A DNA stretch of 64,000 nt from Streptomyces sp. NBC_01197 (GCF_036010505.1 NZ_CP108569.1:3164001-3228000), one strand, 5' to 3'. Counted from the first letter of the stretch, positions 44,027 through 53,749 are shown. Made by a program: numbers and translations. Notes: generated by a model from the sequence alone, not told the origin.

Positions 44027-44707
44027 ATGTCTGTGATCCACCGAACCACCGCGACCCCCACCAAGCTGGAGCTGCTGGCCGCCTGGCTGCCCCGGCAGCC
44101 CTGGTACCTCGGCGGCGCGGGCGGCAAGCCCGAGCTGGCCAACGCGGGCGGCTACCGGCTGGACGACCCGACCGGCGAGGTCGGGATCGAGTTCATGCTG
44201 GTCACCGACGCGTCCGGGGACGAGCCCGTCACCTATCAGGTGCCGTTCAGCTACCGGGGAGCGCCGCTCGAAGGAGCCGGCGACGAAGCGCTCATCGGCA
44301 CCATGGAACACGGGGTGCTCGGCGAGCGCTGGGCGTACGACGGAACTCACGATCCGGTGCTCGTCGCCCAGCTGGTCGCCCTGATGGCGGGCGCGGCCGT
44401 GCCTCAGGACCAGAACGTCAGCAATACCCCGGACCCGACAGTCGAGGGGCACTTCACCGCCCCTGAGCACCCCGTGGCGACCGGGATCACGGCGGTGGCC
44501 GACGACGAGGACGGCACCGACGTGCGCGTACAGACGGCCAACACCGCAGGCCCCGGGCTGACCCTCCACATCAACCGGGTGGTCCGCCCCGGCCAGTCCG
44601 CCACCGCTCAGGACCTGGGCCGCGTCACGGGGAACCTGTCGCTCCCGGACGGCACGAAGGTACGCGCCGTGTACGCGGTCGTACGCGAGACCGGCCCGGC
44701 CGCCTAG
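44027..44707 (+). CDS. maltokinase N-terminal cap-like domain protein
   Basis: A 226-aa protein that resembles the N-terminal cap domain of actinobacterial maltokinases (Mak/Pep2) without the kinase domain. Visible features are LELLAAWLPRQPWYLGG near the start, YQVPFSYRGAPLEGAGDEAL, GTMEHGVLGERWAYDGTHDP and NRVVRPGQSATAQDL. GGGAGAGG lies upstream of the ATG. Stand-alone copies are often annotated as alpha-glucan-related, but no biochemical role is established. It is transcribed alone between the DUF397 gene and the NodB deacetylase. Confidence 0.8.
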   Translation: MSVIHRTTATPTKLELLAAWLPRQPWYLGGAGGKPELANAGGYRLDDPTGEVGIEFMLVTDASGDEPVTYQVPFSYRGAPLEGAGDEALIGTMEHGVLGERWAYDGTHDPVLVAQLVALMAGAAVPQDQNVSNTPDPTVEGHFTAPEHPVATGITAVADDEDGTDVRVQTANTAGPGLTLHINRVVRPGQSATAQDLGRVTGNLSLPDGTKVRAVYAVVRETGPAA

Positions 44708-44845
44708 ACCGTACGCGTCCCGGCGGGCCCGCCCCCGCGGGACGCCAGTACGGGTGGACTCCACACCGCGCCGGAGTGTCGGAGTCCGACGCCTCCCGGA
44801 TTCATAGCATGATCCGACCCTCACTCTGGGGTTCCGTGTCGTGGT

Positions 44846-45814
44846 GTGAACTGGATGGGCAGGCACGTGTCAGTGACTCGTCGGGCTGTACTCGCCGCCC
44901 TGGCGGCCGCCGGGCTGGCGGGCTGTGACGCCCGGTCAGGCCCGCCGGCAGCGTCCCTGTCGCGGCGTACCACCCCCTCCGACATCGAACCGCCCAGCCG
45001 CACCCCGCTCGCCGGCCGCAGGACCGGACCCGAACCGGCGGCGCCCGCGATGACACGTGCGGCGGTGGTCGCCCGGTACGGTTCGGCGCGCCCGACCAGC
45101 TGGGGCTTCGACGCGCCGGGCGTCCTGACCGCACTGCCCCCGTCCCCGCCTCCCTCCGCCTCCCCGTCGCGGCGGGCCATCGCGCTGACCTTCGACGCGT
45201 GCGGAGGCCCCGGGGGCAGCGGTTACGACAAGGACCTGATCGGCTTCCTCAGATCGAGGAAGGTACCGGCGACCCTGTTCATCAACTCCCGCTGGATCGA
45301 CGCCCATCCGGCGGTCTTCCGCGACCTCGCAGTCGATCCGCTCTTCGAGATCGCCAACCACGGAACCCGGCACCGCCCGCTGTCGGTCTCGGGCCGTTCC
45401 GCGTACGGCATTCCAGGAACGCGCGACGCGGGCGAGGTCTTCGACGAGGTCGCGGGCAACCACCGCGACCTCACCCGGCTGCTCGGCAGCGCGCCCCGCT
45501 ACTTCCGGTCCGGGACGGCGTACTACGACGACGTCGCGGCCCGCATCGTGGGCGCCGTCGGAGAACGCCCGGTGAGTTTCACGGTCAACGGCGACGGCGG
45601 CGCGACCTTCACCCCCGAGCAGGTCCACACCACCGTGGTGGCCGCCCGGCCCGGCTCGATCGTGATCGGCCACATGAACCAGCCGACGGGCGGCACAGCC
45701 GAGGGGATCGCCACCGCGGTCCCCCAACTCCTCGCATCAGGCCATCACTTCGTCCGGCTCTCCGACACCACCGGACCGTCGGCTCCCCTCACCCGGCCAG
45801 GACGGCGAGGCTGA
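44846..45814 (+). CDS. NodB-type polysaccharide deacetylase lipoprotein
   Basis: A 322-aa exported lipoprotein: TRRAVLAALAAAGLAGC gives the signal and lipobox. The deacetylase domain begins IALTFDACGG (metal-binding Asp) and has the His pair motif in IANHGTRHRPLS. It ends VIGHMNQPTGGTA with a catalytic-type His. The substrate is a peptidoglycan or chitin-like N-acetyl sugar by family, but not proven. GTG 44846, ATG 44855 and GTG 44873 are all possible starts; none has a strong ribosome site. Its 3' end overlaps the convergent sigma-factor gene by 26 bases. Confidence 0.85.
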   Translation: MNWMGRHVSVTRRAVLAALAAAGLAGCDARSGPPAASLSRRTTPSDIEPPSRTPLAGRRTGPEPAAPAMTRAAVVARYGSARPTSWGFDAPGVLTALPPSPPPSASPSRRAIALTFDACGGPGGSGYDKDLIGFLRSRKVPATLFINSRWIDAHPAVFRDLAVDPLFEIANHGTRHRPLSVSGRSAYGIPGTRDAGEVFDEVAGNHRDLTRLLGSAPRYFRSGTAYYDDVAARIVGAVGERPVSFTVNGDGGATFTPEQVHTTVVAARPGSIVIGHMNQPTGGTAEGIATAVPQLLASGHHFVRLSDTTGPSAPLTRPGRRG

Positions 45815-46673
45815 GCCGCCGTAGACGGGCGGGATCGGCGATCACCTCGTACGCCGCGATCCTGTCCTCCTCGATGGTGAAGGTGAGCGCGAACAGCAGC
45901 TGACCGTGCGGAGCAACCACGACACCCACCGCTCCGTCGACCAGGGCCAGTTCGGCGGCCTGCGACCTGCGGGCGAAGTGCACGGTGCCCTCCGCTACGA
46001 CCCGGACGCCACGGACCTCGGCGGCCATGCCCGGCGCCAGCGCGGCGGGGTCGCAGCGGCGCACCACGTCGGGGGCCAGCACCGCGAGGATGCCGGTGAG
46101 GTCACCGGCCCGCGCGGCCGACAGGAACGCGGAGACGACCTTCCGGTGGCGGGCGAGTTCCTCCGCCGGGATCACCGGGGTGCCCTGCACCTTGTGGCGA
46201 GCGCGGCTTGCCAGCTTCTTGGTGGTGGCGGGTGTGCGCTCCACGATGGGGGCGATCCGGTCGAAGGGCACGGCGAACATGTCGTGCAGCACGAAGGCGA
46301 TGCGTTCGGCGGGTTCAAGGGTGTCCAGCACCACGAGCAGCGCACGGCTCACCGAGTCGGCCAGCACGGCCTCCTCCTCCGGCCGGCTCCCCCGGGCGGG
46401 CCCGGAAACCTGGTCGAGCACCTCGCGCTCGGTGAGTTCCTCCCGCCGTGACGTACGCGAACGCAGCATGTCGAGGCAGATGCGGGTCACCACCGTCCGC
46501 AGCCAGCCCGCCAGGTTGTCGACACTGCCGGCATCGGTTCGGCCCAGACGCAGCCACGTCTCCTGTACGGCGTCCTCCGCCTCGCCCCACGAGCCCAGCA
46601 TCCGGTAGGCAATGGCCTGGAGCCGGCCGCGCTGCGCCTCGAAACGTTCCGCCAGACCGTCGTGCTCGATCAC
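45789..46673 (-). CDS. ECF sigma factor, SigJ/ECF41 type
   Basis: A 294-aa RNA-polymerase sigma factor. Sigma2 is RLQAIAYRMLGSWGEAEDAV, and LRTVVTRICLDMLRSRTSRR precedes sigma4 (LLVVLDTLEPAERIAFVLHD, then FDRIAPIVERTPATTKKLAS). About 110 extra C-terminal residues form a SnoaL-like domain (FLSAARAGDLTGILAVLAPD, ending with VIADPARLRRLSL), as in ECF41/SigJ proteins where this tail controls activity instead of an anti-sigma. It is divergent from an azoreductase gene 75 bases away, a likely target. Confidence 0.9.
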   Translation of the reverse strand: MIEHDGLAERFEAQRGRLQAIAYRMLGSWGEAEDAVQETWLRLGRTDAGSVDNLAGWLRTVVTRICLDMLRSRTSRREELTEREVLDQVSGPARGSRPEEEAVLADSVSRALLVVLDTLEPAERIAFVLHDMFAVPFDRIAPIVERTPATTKKLASRARHKVQGTPVIPAEELARHRKVVSAFLSAARAGDLTGILAVLAPDVVRRCDPAALAPGMAAEVRGVRVVAEGTVHFARRSQAAELALVDGAVGVVVAPHGQLLFALTFTIEEDRIAAYEVIADPARLRRLSLAVLAG

Positions 46674-46748
46674 TGGTCACCTCTCCTCGTCCTGGACCGT
46701 CAGCTCTATGACGAACACAAGCCCGGTGAAGTGACAGGAGAACCGAAA

Positions 46749-47507
46749 ATGCCGTCCTTGCTGCATCTGGATTCCAGCGCCAACCGTTCCAGTGACTCGG
46801 TCAGCAGGCAGCTGACCACGCTGTTCGCGGAGACCTGGCGGGCCCGGCACGGCTCCGCCGGGTACCGGTACCGGGATCTGGCCGCCGACCCGGTGCCACC
46901 GCTGGACACCGCCTACTGCACGCTGGGGCGGCGGCTTGAGCAGAACGGTCTTCCCTCCCTGGCCGACGTCGGCGCATGGATCCGCGATCCGGCGGAGGAG
47001 CGGGAGTGGGCACTGACCCGCCCACTGATCACCGAGCTGCTGGCGGCCGACACCGTGCTGATCGGTGCCCCGATGTACAACTACTCGGTGTCCGCCCTGC
47101 TGAAGGCCTGGATCGACCGGGTCGGGTTCCCCGGTGTGTTCACCGACCCGGTCACCGGGGGCAACCTGCTGCGCGACGCCAGGGTGGTGGTGATCACCAC
47201 TCGGGGCGGCGCCTACGGCCCAGGCACTCCGCGGGAAGCATGGGACTTCCAGACGGCCTACCTGCGGACGTACTTCGCCGAGCAGGGGATGCCCGAGGAG
47301 AACATAAGGTTCGTCAGCGCCGAGATGACCATGGCCGGACTTGTCCCGCACCTGGCCCCGTACCGCCCGCTGGCGGCGGACTCACTGGCAGCGGCACGAG
47401 CAGCGGTGACCGCGCTGGCCACCGCCGCCCCTGCGGACTCGGACTTCCCTCAGCACGCACCCGGCCAGGCAGTACAGGAAATACCCGGGCCGGATCAGAG
47501 GCGGTGA
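46749..47507 (+). CDS. FMN-dependent NADH azoreductase (AcpD family)
   Basis: A 252-aa flavodoxin-fold oxidoreductase. The FMN motif follows the first strand (LLHLDSSANRSSDSVSRQLT). VLIGAPMYNYSVSALLKAWI and DRVGFPGVFTDPVTGGNLL are the usual AcpD signatures. It reduces azo or quinone compounds with NADH by family. The ATG at 46749 is preceded by AGGAGA at about 8 bases; upstream frame is not translated. Divergence from the SigJ-like gene suggests control by it. Confidence 0.9.
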   Translation: MPSLLHLDSSANRSSDSVSRQLTTLFAETWRARHGSAGYRYRDLAADPVPPLDTAYCTLGRRLEQNGLPSLADVGAWIRDPAEEREWALTRPLITELLAADTVLIGAPMYNYSVSALLKAWIDRVGFPGVFTDPVTGGNLLRDARVVVITTRGGAYGPGTPREAWDFQTAYLRTYFAEQGMPEENIRFVSAEMTMAGLVPHLAPYRPLAADSLAAARAAVTALATAAPADSDFPQHAPGQAVQEIPGPDQRR

Positions 47508-47511
47508 ATAG

Positions 47512-47536
47512 ACGGGCCACGTTCGCCGTGGCCCGT
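47512..47536 (+). terminator. hairpin terminator after azoreductase, before hemB end
   Basis: ACGGGCCACG, a TTCGC loop, CGTGGCCCGT: a perfect 10-bp stem with TCGTTTCCC after it. It starts 5 bases after the stop and can also close the convergent hemB transcript. Confidence 0.65.
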
Positions 47537-47555
47537 TCGTTTCCCCCGCGACTGC

Positions 47556-48545
47556 TCAGAGCCGCCCTGCGACCTCCGTAGCCCAGTACGTGAGAATCAT
47601 GTTCGCGCCCGCCCGCTTGATGCCGGTCAGGCTCTCCAGGATCGCCTTGTCCCGGTCGATCCAGCCCTTCTCCGCGGCCGCCTCGATCATCGAGTACTCA
47701 CCACTGATCTGGTACGCGGCCACCGGCACGGACACCGAATCCGCGACCTTCGCCAGGATGTCCAGGTACGGTCCGGCCGGCTTGACCATGACCATGTCGG
47801 CGCCCTCGGCGAGGTCCAGCTCCAGTTCGCGCAGGGACTCCCGGGCGTTCGCCGGGTCCTGCTGGTACGTCTTGCGGTCGCCCCGCAGCGAGGAGCCGAC
47901 GGCCTCACGGAACGGGCCGTAGAAGGCGGACGAGTACTTCACCGCGTAGGCGAGGATCGACACGTCCTCCTTGTCGATCGTGTCCAGCGCGTCCCGGATC
48001 ACGCCGACCTGGCCGTCCATCATGCCGCTGGGAGCCACCACATGGGCGCCCGCATCGGCCTGGACCTGCGCCATCTCGGCGTACCGCTCAAGCGTCGCGT
48101 CGTTGTCCACCCGGCCCGACTCGTCCAGGACCCCGCAGTGACCGTGGTCGGTGGTCTCGTCGAGGCAGAGGTCGGACATGATCACCAGGTCGTCGCCGAC
48201 CTCGGAGCGCACATCACGCAGAGCCACCTGGAGGATGCCCTCCGGGTCCGTGCCCGCCGTGCCGACGGCGTCCTTCTTGTGGTCCTCGGGGACACCGAAG
48301 AGCATGATCCCGGCGACACCCGCGGAGACGGCGTCGACGGCCGCCTTCCGCAGGGTGTCGCGGGTGTGCTGGACAACGCCCGGCATCGCCGTGATCGGCA
48401 CCGGCTCCCCGATCCCCTCCCGCACGAAGGCGGGCAGGATCAGATCGGACGGGTGGAGCCGCGTCTCGGCCACCATGCGGCGCATCGCCGGAGTGGTGCG
48501 CAGCCGCCGCGGACGGGCGCCGGGGAAAGATCCGTACACAGTCAT
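47556..48545 (-). CDS. hemB: delta-aminolevulinic acid dehydratase
   Basis: A 329-aa porphobilinogen synthase that condenses two ALA molecules. Seen are [20 protein letters not shown], the metal site with two Cys in [17 protein letters not shown], the first Schiff-base Lys region in [18 protein letters not shown] and the second in [13 protein letters not shown]. Length matches the family. It is downstream of cobA/hemD on the same strand with a 112-bp gap containing a short tandem repeat, so it may share the rex-hem transcript or have its own promoter. Confidence 0.95.
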   Translation of the reverse strand: MTVYGSFPGARPRRLRTTPAMRRMVAETRLHPSDLILPAFVREGIGEPVPITAMPGVVQHTRDTLRKAAVDAVSAGVAGIMLFGVPEDHKKDAVGTAGTDPEGILQVALRDVRSEVGDDLVIMSDLCLDETTDHGHCGVLDESGRVDNDATLERYAEMAQVQADAGAHVVAPSGMMDGQVGVIRDALDTIDKEDVSILAYAVKYSSAFYGPFREAVGSSLRGDRKTYQQDPANARESLRELELDLAEGADMVMVKPAGPYLDILAKVADSVSVPVAAYQISGEYSMIEAAAEKGWIDRDKAILESLTGIKRAGANMILTYWATEVAGRL

Positions 48546-48569
48546 CCTCAGTTACCTCTTCGAACTCTT

Positions 48570-48611
48570 CGGTTCTTCGGCTGCGGTTCTTCGGCTGCGG
48601 TTCTTCCGGCC
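48570..48611. repeat. three tandem 14-bp units between hemB and hemD
   Basis: CGGTTCTTCGGCTG occurs at 48570 and 48584, and a decayed third copy starts at 48598 (CGGTTCTTCCGGCC). It lies in the leader upstream of hemB. Confidence 0.6.
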
Positions 48612-48657
48612 GCGGATCCAGCCCGCCGCTCGCCCGGGTGCGCGTCGGCGCGGCCCG

Positions 48658-50319
48658 TCAGGTGGTGCGCCGCCTGCGGCCGCCAGGACGGCGTTCGCTG
48701 GGACGGGTGACCGCCTCGCCCGCCTCCCTGGCCGCCTCGCGGCGCTGCGCGCCGAACTCGGCGAGCGCCTCCGCGAGTCTGAGCACCGAGGGCTCCGGCG
48801 AGAGTACGTCCACCCGCAGCCCGTGCTCCTCGGCCGTCTTGGCCGTGGCAGGACCGATACAGGCGATGACCGTCACGTTGTGCGGCTTGCCCGCGATCCC
48901 CACGAGGTTACGGACCGTGCTCGAAGAGGTGAAGAGGACCGCGTCGAAACCGCCGCCCTTGATCGCCTCACGGGTGTCGGCCGGCGGCGGCGACGCGCGC
49001 ACCGTGCGGTACGCGGTGACGTCGTCGACCTCCCAGCCCAGCTCGATGAGCCCGGCCACCAGGGTCTCGGTGGCGATGTCGGCGCGCGGCAGGAAGACCC
49101 GGTCGATCGGGTCGAAGACCGGGTCGTACGGCGGCCAGTCCTCAAGCAGACCGGCGGCCGACTGCTCACCGCTCGGTACGAGGTCGGGCTTGACGCCGAA
49201 CTCGACCAGCGAGGCCGCGGTCTGCTCGCCCACGGCGGCGACCTTGATCCCCGCGAAGGCACGGGCGTCGAGACCGTACTCCTCGAACTTCTCCCGGACC
49301 GCCTTGACGGCGTTCACGCTGGTGAAGGCGATCCACTCATAGCGTCCTGTGACCAGGCCCTTGACCGCACGCTCCATCTGCTGCGGGGTGCGCGGCGGTT
49401 CTACGGCGATGGTGGGGACCTCGTGCGGCACGGCGCCGTACGAACGAAGCTGGTCGGAGAGCGAGGCCGCCTGCTCCTTCGTACGCGGAACGAGCACCCG
49501 CCACCCGAAGAGCGGCTTCGACTCGAACCACGACAACTGGTCGCGCCGGGCGGCCGAGCTGCGCTCGCCGACCACGGCTATGACCGGCTGGTGCCCGTCC
49601 GGCGACGGGAGCACCTTGGCCTGCTTGAGCACCTGGGCGACCGTGCCGAGCGTCGCGGACCAGGTGCGCTGGCGGGTGGTGGTGCCGGCGACGGTGACGG
49701 ACATCGGGGTGTCGGGCTTGCGGCCCGCCGCGACCAGTTCACCGGCGGCGGCGCCGACCGTGTCGAGCGTCGTGGAGACGACCGCGGTCGCGTCACTCGC
49801 GCCGACCTCGCTCCAGCAGCGGTCGGACGCCGTACGGGCGTCGATGAAGCGGACGTCGGTGCCCTGCGCGTCCCGCAGCGGCACACCGGCGTACGCGGAG
49901 ACGCCCACCGCCGTCGAGACACCGGGGACGACCTCGAACGGGATGCCCGCGGATGCGCAGGCGAGCATCTCCTCGCCGGAGTTCCCGTCGAGTCCGGGGT
50001 CGCCGGTGACAGCACGGACGACCCGCCTGCCACCCCGTGCGGCCTCCATGACAAGATTGCCCGCATCTCGGATGGCCGGGATCCCGGCGGCTGTTGACGC
50101 TTCGTCAACAACCGTCAGCTGAGGCGTGCTTACGGTCGCTCTCGCATGGCTGCGTACGACGTCGAGCACGTGCGGCTCGGCGATCAGTACGTCCGCACTC
50201 GCGAGCGCTTCGACAGCGCGCAGTGTGAGAAGTCCCGGATCCCCGGGTCCGGCACCGAGGAAGGTGACGTGCCCATGCGCGGGAAGGGCGGCTGGCAGGT
50301 TCGACGAGGTGGGGTTCAT
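48658..50319 (-). CDS. hemD: uroporphyrinogen-III C-methyltransferase / uroporphyrinogen-III synthase fusion
   Basis: A 553-aa bifunctional protein. Residues about 14-260 are the SUMT (CobA) methyltransferase with GHVTFLGAGPGDPGLLTLRA and AVTGDPGLDGNSGEEML (SAM-binding). Residues about 270-530 are HemD with PKTKEQ-like start VLVPRTKEQAASLSDQL and FTSSSTVRNLV near the end. It should make uroporphyrinogen III and precorrin-2, feeding haem, sirohaem and cobalamin. The ATG overlaps the hemC stop (ATGA). The upstream frame on this strand is not used. The C-terminus is very basic. Confidence 0.95.
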   Translation of the reverse strand: MNPTSSNLPAALPAHGHVTFLGAGPGDPGLLTLRAVEALASADVLIAEPHVLDVVRSHARATVSTPQLTVVDEASTAAGIPAIRDAGNLVMEAARGGRRVVRAVTGDPGLDGNSGEEMLACASAGIPFEVVPGVSTAVGVSAYAGVPLRDAQGTDVRFIDARTASDRCWSEVGASDATAVVSTTLDTVGAAAGELVAAGRKPDTPMSVTVAGTTTRQRTWSATLGTVAQVLKQAKVLPSPDGHQPVIAVVGERSSAARRDQLSWFESKPLFGWRVLVPRTKEQAASLSDQLRSYGAVPHEVPTIAVEPPRTPQQMERAVKGLVTGRYEWIAFTSVNAVKAVREKFEEYGLDARAFAGIKVAAVGEQTAASLVEFGVKPDLVPSGEQSAAGLLEDWPPYDPVFDPIDRVFLPRADIATETLVAGLIELGWEVDDVTAYRTVRASPPPADTREAIKGGGFDAVLFTSSSTVRNLVGIAGKPHNVTVIACIGPATAKTAEEHGLRVDVLSPEPSVLRLAEALAEFGAQRREAAREAGEAVTRPSERRPGGRRRRTT

Positions 50320-51272
50320 CGTGCTCGCTCCCCCATAAGACCGGCCGCACCCTTGGCCAGCATCTCGGACGCGAGTTCGCGTCCGAGCGCCTCGTTGCCT
50401 TCGTGCGACGTGGGTACGGGACCGGTGGTGGACAGCTGCACCAGCGAGGAGCCGTCGGTCGAGCCGACGACGCCGCGCAGGCGCATCTCGGTGACAGCCT
50501 GCCCGTCGGCCAGGACGTCGGCCAGTGCGCCAACAGGCGCACTGCAACCGGCCTCCAAGGCGGCGAGCAGGGATCGCTCGGCGGTGACGGCGGCCCGGGT
50601 GTACGGGTCGTCGAGCTCCGCGAGCTGGGCGGCGAGATCAGCGCGGGATGCCGCGCACTCGACCGCCAGGGCCCCCTGGCCGGGGGCGGGCAAGATGATG
50701 TCGACCGGCAGGTACTCGGTCACTTCGCCGGCCCTGCCGACACGGTGGAGCCCGGCCGCGGCGAGAACCACCGCGTCCAGCTCCCCGCTGCGGACGAATC
50801 CGATGCGGGTGTCGATGTTGCCGCGGATCGGCACGGTCTCGATGCGCATCCCGTGGTTGCGGGCGTACGCGTTGAGCTGCGCCATCCGGCGCGGTGAGCC
50901 GGTGCCCACCCGGGCACCGTCCGGCAGCTGCTCGAAGGTCAGCCCGTCCCGCGCGACCAGCACGTCCCTGGGGTCCTCACGGACCGGGATCGCGGCCAGC
51001 ACCAGATCGTCCGGCTCGGCGGTCGGCAGATCCTTCAGCGAGTGCACGGCGAAGTCGACCTCGCCGCTCAGCAGCGCATCGCGCAGGGCGGTGACGAAGA
51101 CACCGGTCCCGCCGATCTGCGCGAGGTGCTCACGGGAGGTGTCCCCGTACGTGGTGATCTCGACGAGTTCCACGGGGCGACCGGTGATCTGCCGCACCGC
51201 CTCGGCGATTTGTCCTGACTGCGCCATGGCGAGCTTGCTGCGCCTGGTCCCCAGCCTCAAGGCATCGGTCAT
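50316..51272 (-). CDS. hemC: hydroxymethylbilane synthase (porphobilinogen deaminase)
   Basis: A 318-aa enzyme that assembles four porphobilinogens. The N-terminus ALRLGTRRSKLAMAQSG is typical. The dipyrromethane-cofactor Cys is in LLAALEAGCSAPVGALADV. DFAVHSLKDLPTAEPDDLVL contains the catalytic Asp. It overlaps both neighbours by 4 bases (hemA stop / hemC ATG; hemC stop / hemD ATG), so rex-hemA-hemC-hemD is translated as one coupled unit. Confidence 0.95.
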   Translation of the reverse strand: MTDALRLGTRRSKLAMAQSGQIAEAVRQITGRPVELVEITTYGDTSREHLAQIGGTGVFVTALRDALLSGEVDFAVHSLKDLPTAEPDDLVLAAIPVREDPRDVLVARDGLTFEQLPDGARVGTGSPRRMAQLNAYARNHGMRIETVPIRGNIDTRIGFVRSGELDAVVLAAAGLHRVGRAGEVTEYLPVDIILPAPGQGALAVECAASRADLAAQLAELDDPYTRAAVTAERSLLAALEAGCSAPVGALADVLADGQAVTEMRLRGVVGSTDGSSLVQLSTTGPVPTSHEGNEALGRELASEMLAKGAAGLMGERAR

Positions 51273-52858
51273 GCCCGCCCTCGGTTCTTGACGTCTGTGT
51301 TGCTCAGGTCGGTCAGATCGGCCCTGCTGACGGCCGCGACCGTCAGCGGGTCGAGGTCGAAGAGTTCCCGCAGCGCGTCCGCGTACCCGGCGCCGCCGGG
51401 CTCGCTCGCGAGCTGCTTGACCCGCACGGTGGGCGCGTGCAGGAGCTTGTCGACGACACGGCGCACGGTCTGCGAGATCTCGGCGCGCTCCTTGTCGTCC
51501 AGGTCGGGAAGGCGTCCGTCGAGCCGCGCGATCTCACCGGCGACGACGCCGGCGGCCATGGTGCGCAGGGCGACAACGGTCGGAGTGATATGCGCGGCCC
51601 GCTGGGCCGCGCCGAACGCCGCGACCTCGTCGGCGACGATCGTCCGTACGGCGTCGACATCGGCGGCCATCGGGGCGTCGGCGGACGCGTCGGCCAGCGA
51701 CTCGATGTCGACCAGGCGCGCACCGCTGATGCGGTGGACCCCCGCGTCGATGTCGCGCGGCATGGCCAGGTCGAGCAGGGCGAGCCGCGGCGGGGCGGCT
51801 CCGTCGGCGGCGATACGGCGCACGGGACGGGGGGCGGCGGTTCCCGCGGTACCGGCCCAGGCGCCGTGCTGCTCCAGCGCGTCCACCGCGCGGGCGGCCG
51901 CGGTGGCCGCCGTGGCGTCGGCGGGCACATCGGAGAACGCGTCGGAAACCGCGTCGGCGGCCGTCCCGGCAGCCGGTTCCACGGTCGGCTCGGCGTCCGC
52001 TTCGGCAGCCGGTACGGCAGGGGTGAACTCCTCACCGAGCGCCCGGGCAACGGACTCCGCGGTCAGTACGAGGCCGGTCGCCCCCGTACAGGAGACGACG
52101 AGGTCGGCGCGGGCCAGCTCCCCGTCGACGGCGTCCATGGGCACGACCGCGGCGGTCACCCCGGCGCCGCCGAGGATCTCCGCGAGCCGCTCCGCACGCG
52201 CCTGCGTCCGGTTGGCGACGATGATCTCCCCGGCGCCCGCCCGGGCCAGCGTCGCGGCAGCCAGCGAGGACATGGAACCCGCGCCGATCACCAGGGCGCG
52301 CTTGCCCCGGGCCCAGCCGGCCACATCCGCGCCACCGGCGAGCTGTTCCAGGCCGAAGGTGACGACCGACTGCCCGGCCCGGTCGATCCCGGTCTCGCTG
52401 TGCGCGCGCTTGCCGACCCGCAGGGCCTGCTGGAACAGATCGTTCAACAGCCGCCCGGCGGTGTGCAGTTCCTGGCCGAGCGCGAGAGCGTCCTTGATCT
52501 GGCCGAGGATCTGGCCCTCGCCCACGACCATGGAGTCGAGTCCGCACGCCACCGAGAAGAGGTGGTGGACGGCCCGGTCCTCGTAGTGCACATAGAGATA
52601 GGGAGTGAGCTCTTCGAGCCCGACGCCGCAGTGCTGCGCGAGCAGCGTGGACAGCTCGGCGACGCCCGCGTGGAACTTGTCCACGTCGGCGTACAGCTCG
52701 ATGCGGTTGCAGGTGGCGAGCGTCGCGGCCTCGGCGGCCGGCTCGGCGGCCAGCGTGTCCTGCAACAGCTTGGCCTGCGCATCAGCGGAGAGCGCCGCAC
52801 GCTCCAGCACACTGACGGGCGCGCTGCGGTGGCTTACTCCGACGACCAGAAGACTCAT
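51269..52858 (-). CDS. hemA: glutamyl-tRNA reductase
   Basis: A 529-aa GluTR that makes glutamate-1-semialdehyde from Glu-tRNA and NADPH. The catalytic Cys50 is in TLATCNRIELYADVD, GEGQILGQIKDAL is the conserved loop, and NADPH binds at ALVIGAGSMSSLAAATLARA. An Ala/Val/Glu-rich insert of about 75 residues (residues 275-345) is a Streptomyces feature. It starts within the rex stop (ATGA) and ends in the hemC start; the product is used by HemL (6.4 kb). Likely controlled by Rex through the operator at 53750. Confidence 0.95.
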   Translation of the reverse strand: MSLLVVGVSHRSAPVSVLERAALSADAQAKLLQDTLAAEPAAEAATLATCNRIELYADVDKFHAGVAELSTLLAQHCGVGLEELTPYLYVHYEDRAVHHLFSVACGLDSMVVGEGQILGQIKDALALGQELHTAGRLLNDLFQQALRVGKRAHSETGIDRAGQSVVTFGLEQLAGGADVAGWARGKRALVIGAGSMSSLAAATLARAGAGEIIVANRTQARAERLAEILGGAGVTAAVVPMDAVDGELARADLVVSCTGATGLVLTAESVARALGEEFTPAVPAAEADAEPTVEPAAGTAADAVSDAFSDVPADATAATAAARAVDALEQHGAWAGTAGTAAPRPVRRIAADGAAPPRLALLDLAMPRDIDAGVHRISGARLVDIESLADASADAPMAADVDAVRTIVADEVAAFGAAQRAAHITPTVVALRTMAAGVVAGEIARLDGRLPDLDDKERAEISQTVRRVVDKLLHAPTVRVKQLASEPGGAGYADALRELFDLDPLTVAAVSRADLTDLSNTDVKNRGRA

Positions 52859-53673
52859 GCCGGCATCACGGCGGGCATTTCCCCGTCGGGTCCCTTCCGG
52901 TCGGTGCGGGCTGCGCGGGCGTTCACCGTGTGCGCGGCGGCGGCCGCACTGGCCGCGTGCGCGGCGCCCCGTACCGGGGGCGCCTCGGTGTCGGGGTCGG
53001 CGAGCGCCCCCTCACCGGCCTTCCGCTGCTCGTGGAAGGCCAGGATCTGCAGCTCGATGGAGAGGTCCACCTTGCGTACGTCGACGCCTTCCGGCACCGA
53101 GAGCACGGTGGGGGCGAAGTTCAGGATCGAGGTGACACCGGCGGCGACGAGCCGCTCACAGACCGGCTGCGCCGCACCCGCGGGGGTGGCGATGACGCCG
53201 ATCGAGACGCCGTTGTCCGAGATGATCTTTTCGAGGTCGTCACTGTGCTGGACGGGGATCCCGGCCACCGGCTTTCCGGCCATGGCGGGGTCGGCGTCGA
53301 TCAGCGCGGCGACCCGGAATCCACGCGAGGCGAAACCGCCGTAGTTGGCGAGCGCGGCGCCGAGGTTACCGATACCGACGATGACGACCGGCCAGTCCTG
53401 GGTGAGACCCAGCTCACGCGAAATCTGGTATACGAGATACTCGACGTCGTAACCGACGCCCCTGGTCCCGTACGAACCCAGGTAGGAGAAGTCCTTGCGC
53501 AGCTTCGCGGAGTTGACCCCCGCGGCGGCTGCCAGCTCCTCGGACGAGACCGTGGGTACGGAGCGCTCCGACAGCCCGGTGAGGGCGCGGAGGTACAACG
53601 GAAGTCGGGCGACGGTGGCCTCGGGGATTCCTCGGCTACGGGTCGCCGGTCGGTGAGTTCGGCCAGTTGCCAC
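52855..53673 (-). CDS. rex: redox-sensing transcriptional repressor Rex
   Basis: A 272-aa NADH-sensing repressor. Residues 10-85 are the winged helix (PLYLRALTGLSERSVPTVSS, LAAAAGVNSAKLRKDFSYLG) and a Rossmann domain starts at VVIVGIGNLGAAL (Gly100, Gly102, Gly105). A C-terminal helix (LSIELQILAFHEQRKA) mediates dimerisation, followed by an Ala-rich tail. The GTG at 53673 with AGGAG 6 bases upstream is the start; the open frame upstream is untranslated. Rex releases DNA at high NADH/NAD+. It leads the hem operon and has its own operator. Confidence 0.96.
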   Translation of the reverse strand: MATGRTHRPATRSRGIPEATVARLPLYLRALTGLSERSVPTVSSEELAAAAGVNSAKLRKDFSYLGSYGTRGVGYDVEYLVYQISRELGLTQDWPVVIVGIGNLGAALANYGGFASRGFRVAALIDADPAMAGKPVAGIPVQHSDDLEKIISDNGVSIGVIATPAGAAQPVCERLVAAGVTSILNFAPTVLSVPEGVDVRKVDLSIELQILAFHEQRKAGEGALADPDTEAPPVRGAAHAASAAAAAHTVNARAARTDRKGPDGEMPAVMPA

Positions 53674-53749
53674 GGTGCTCCTGCGGGATGAGCGAGGCTG
53701 CAGGCGGCCACATCCAGCAGGACCGCCCCGTCGAATGCAGGCTATGTCT

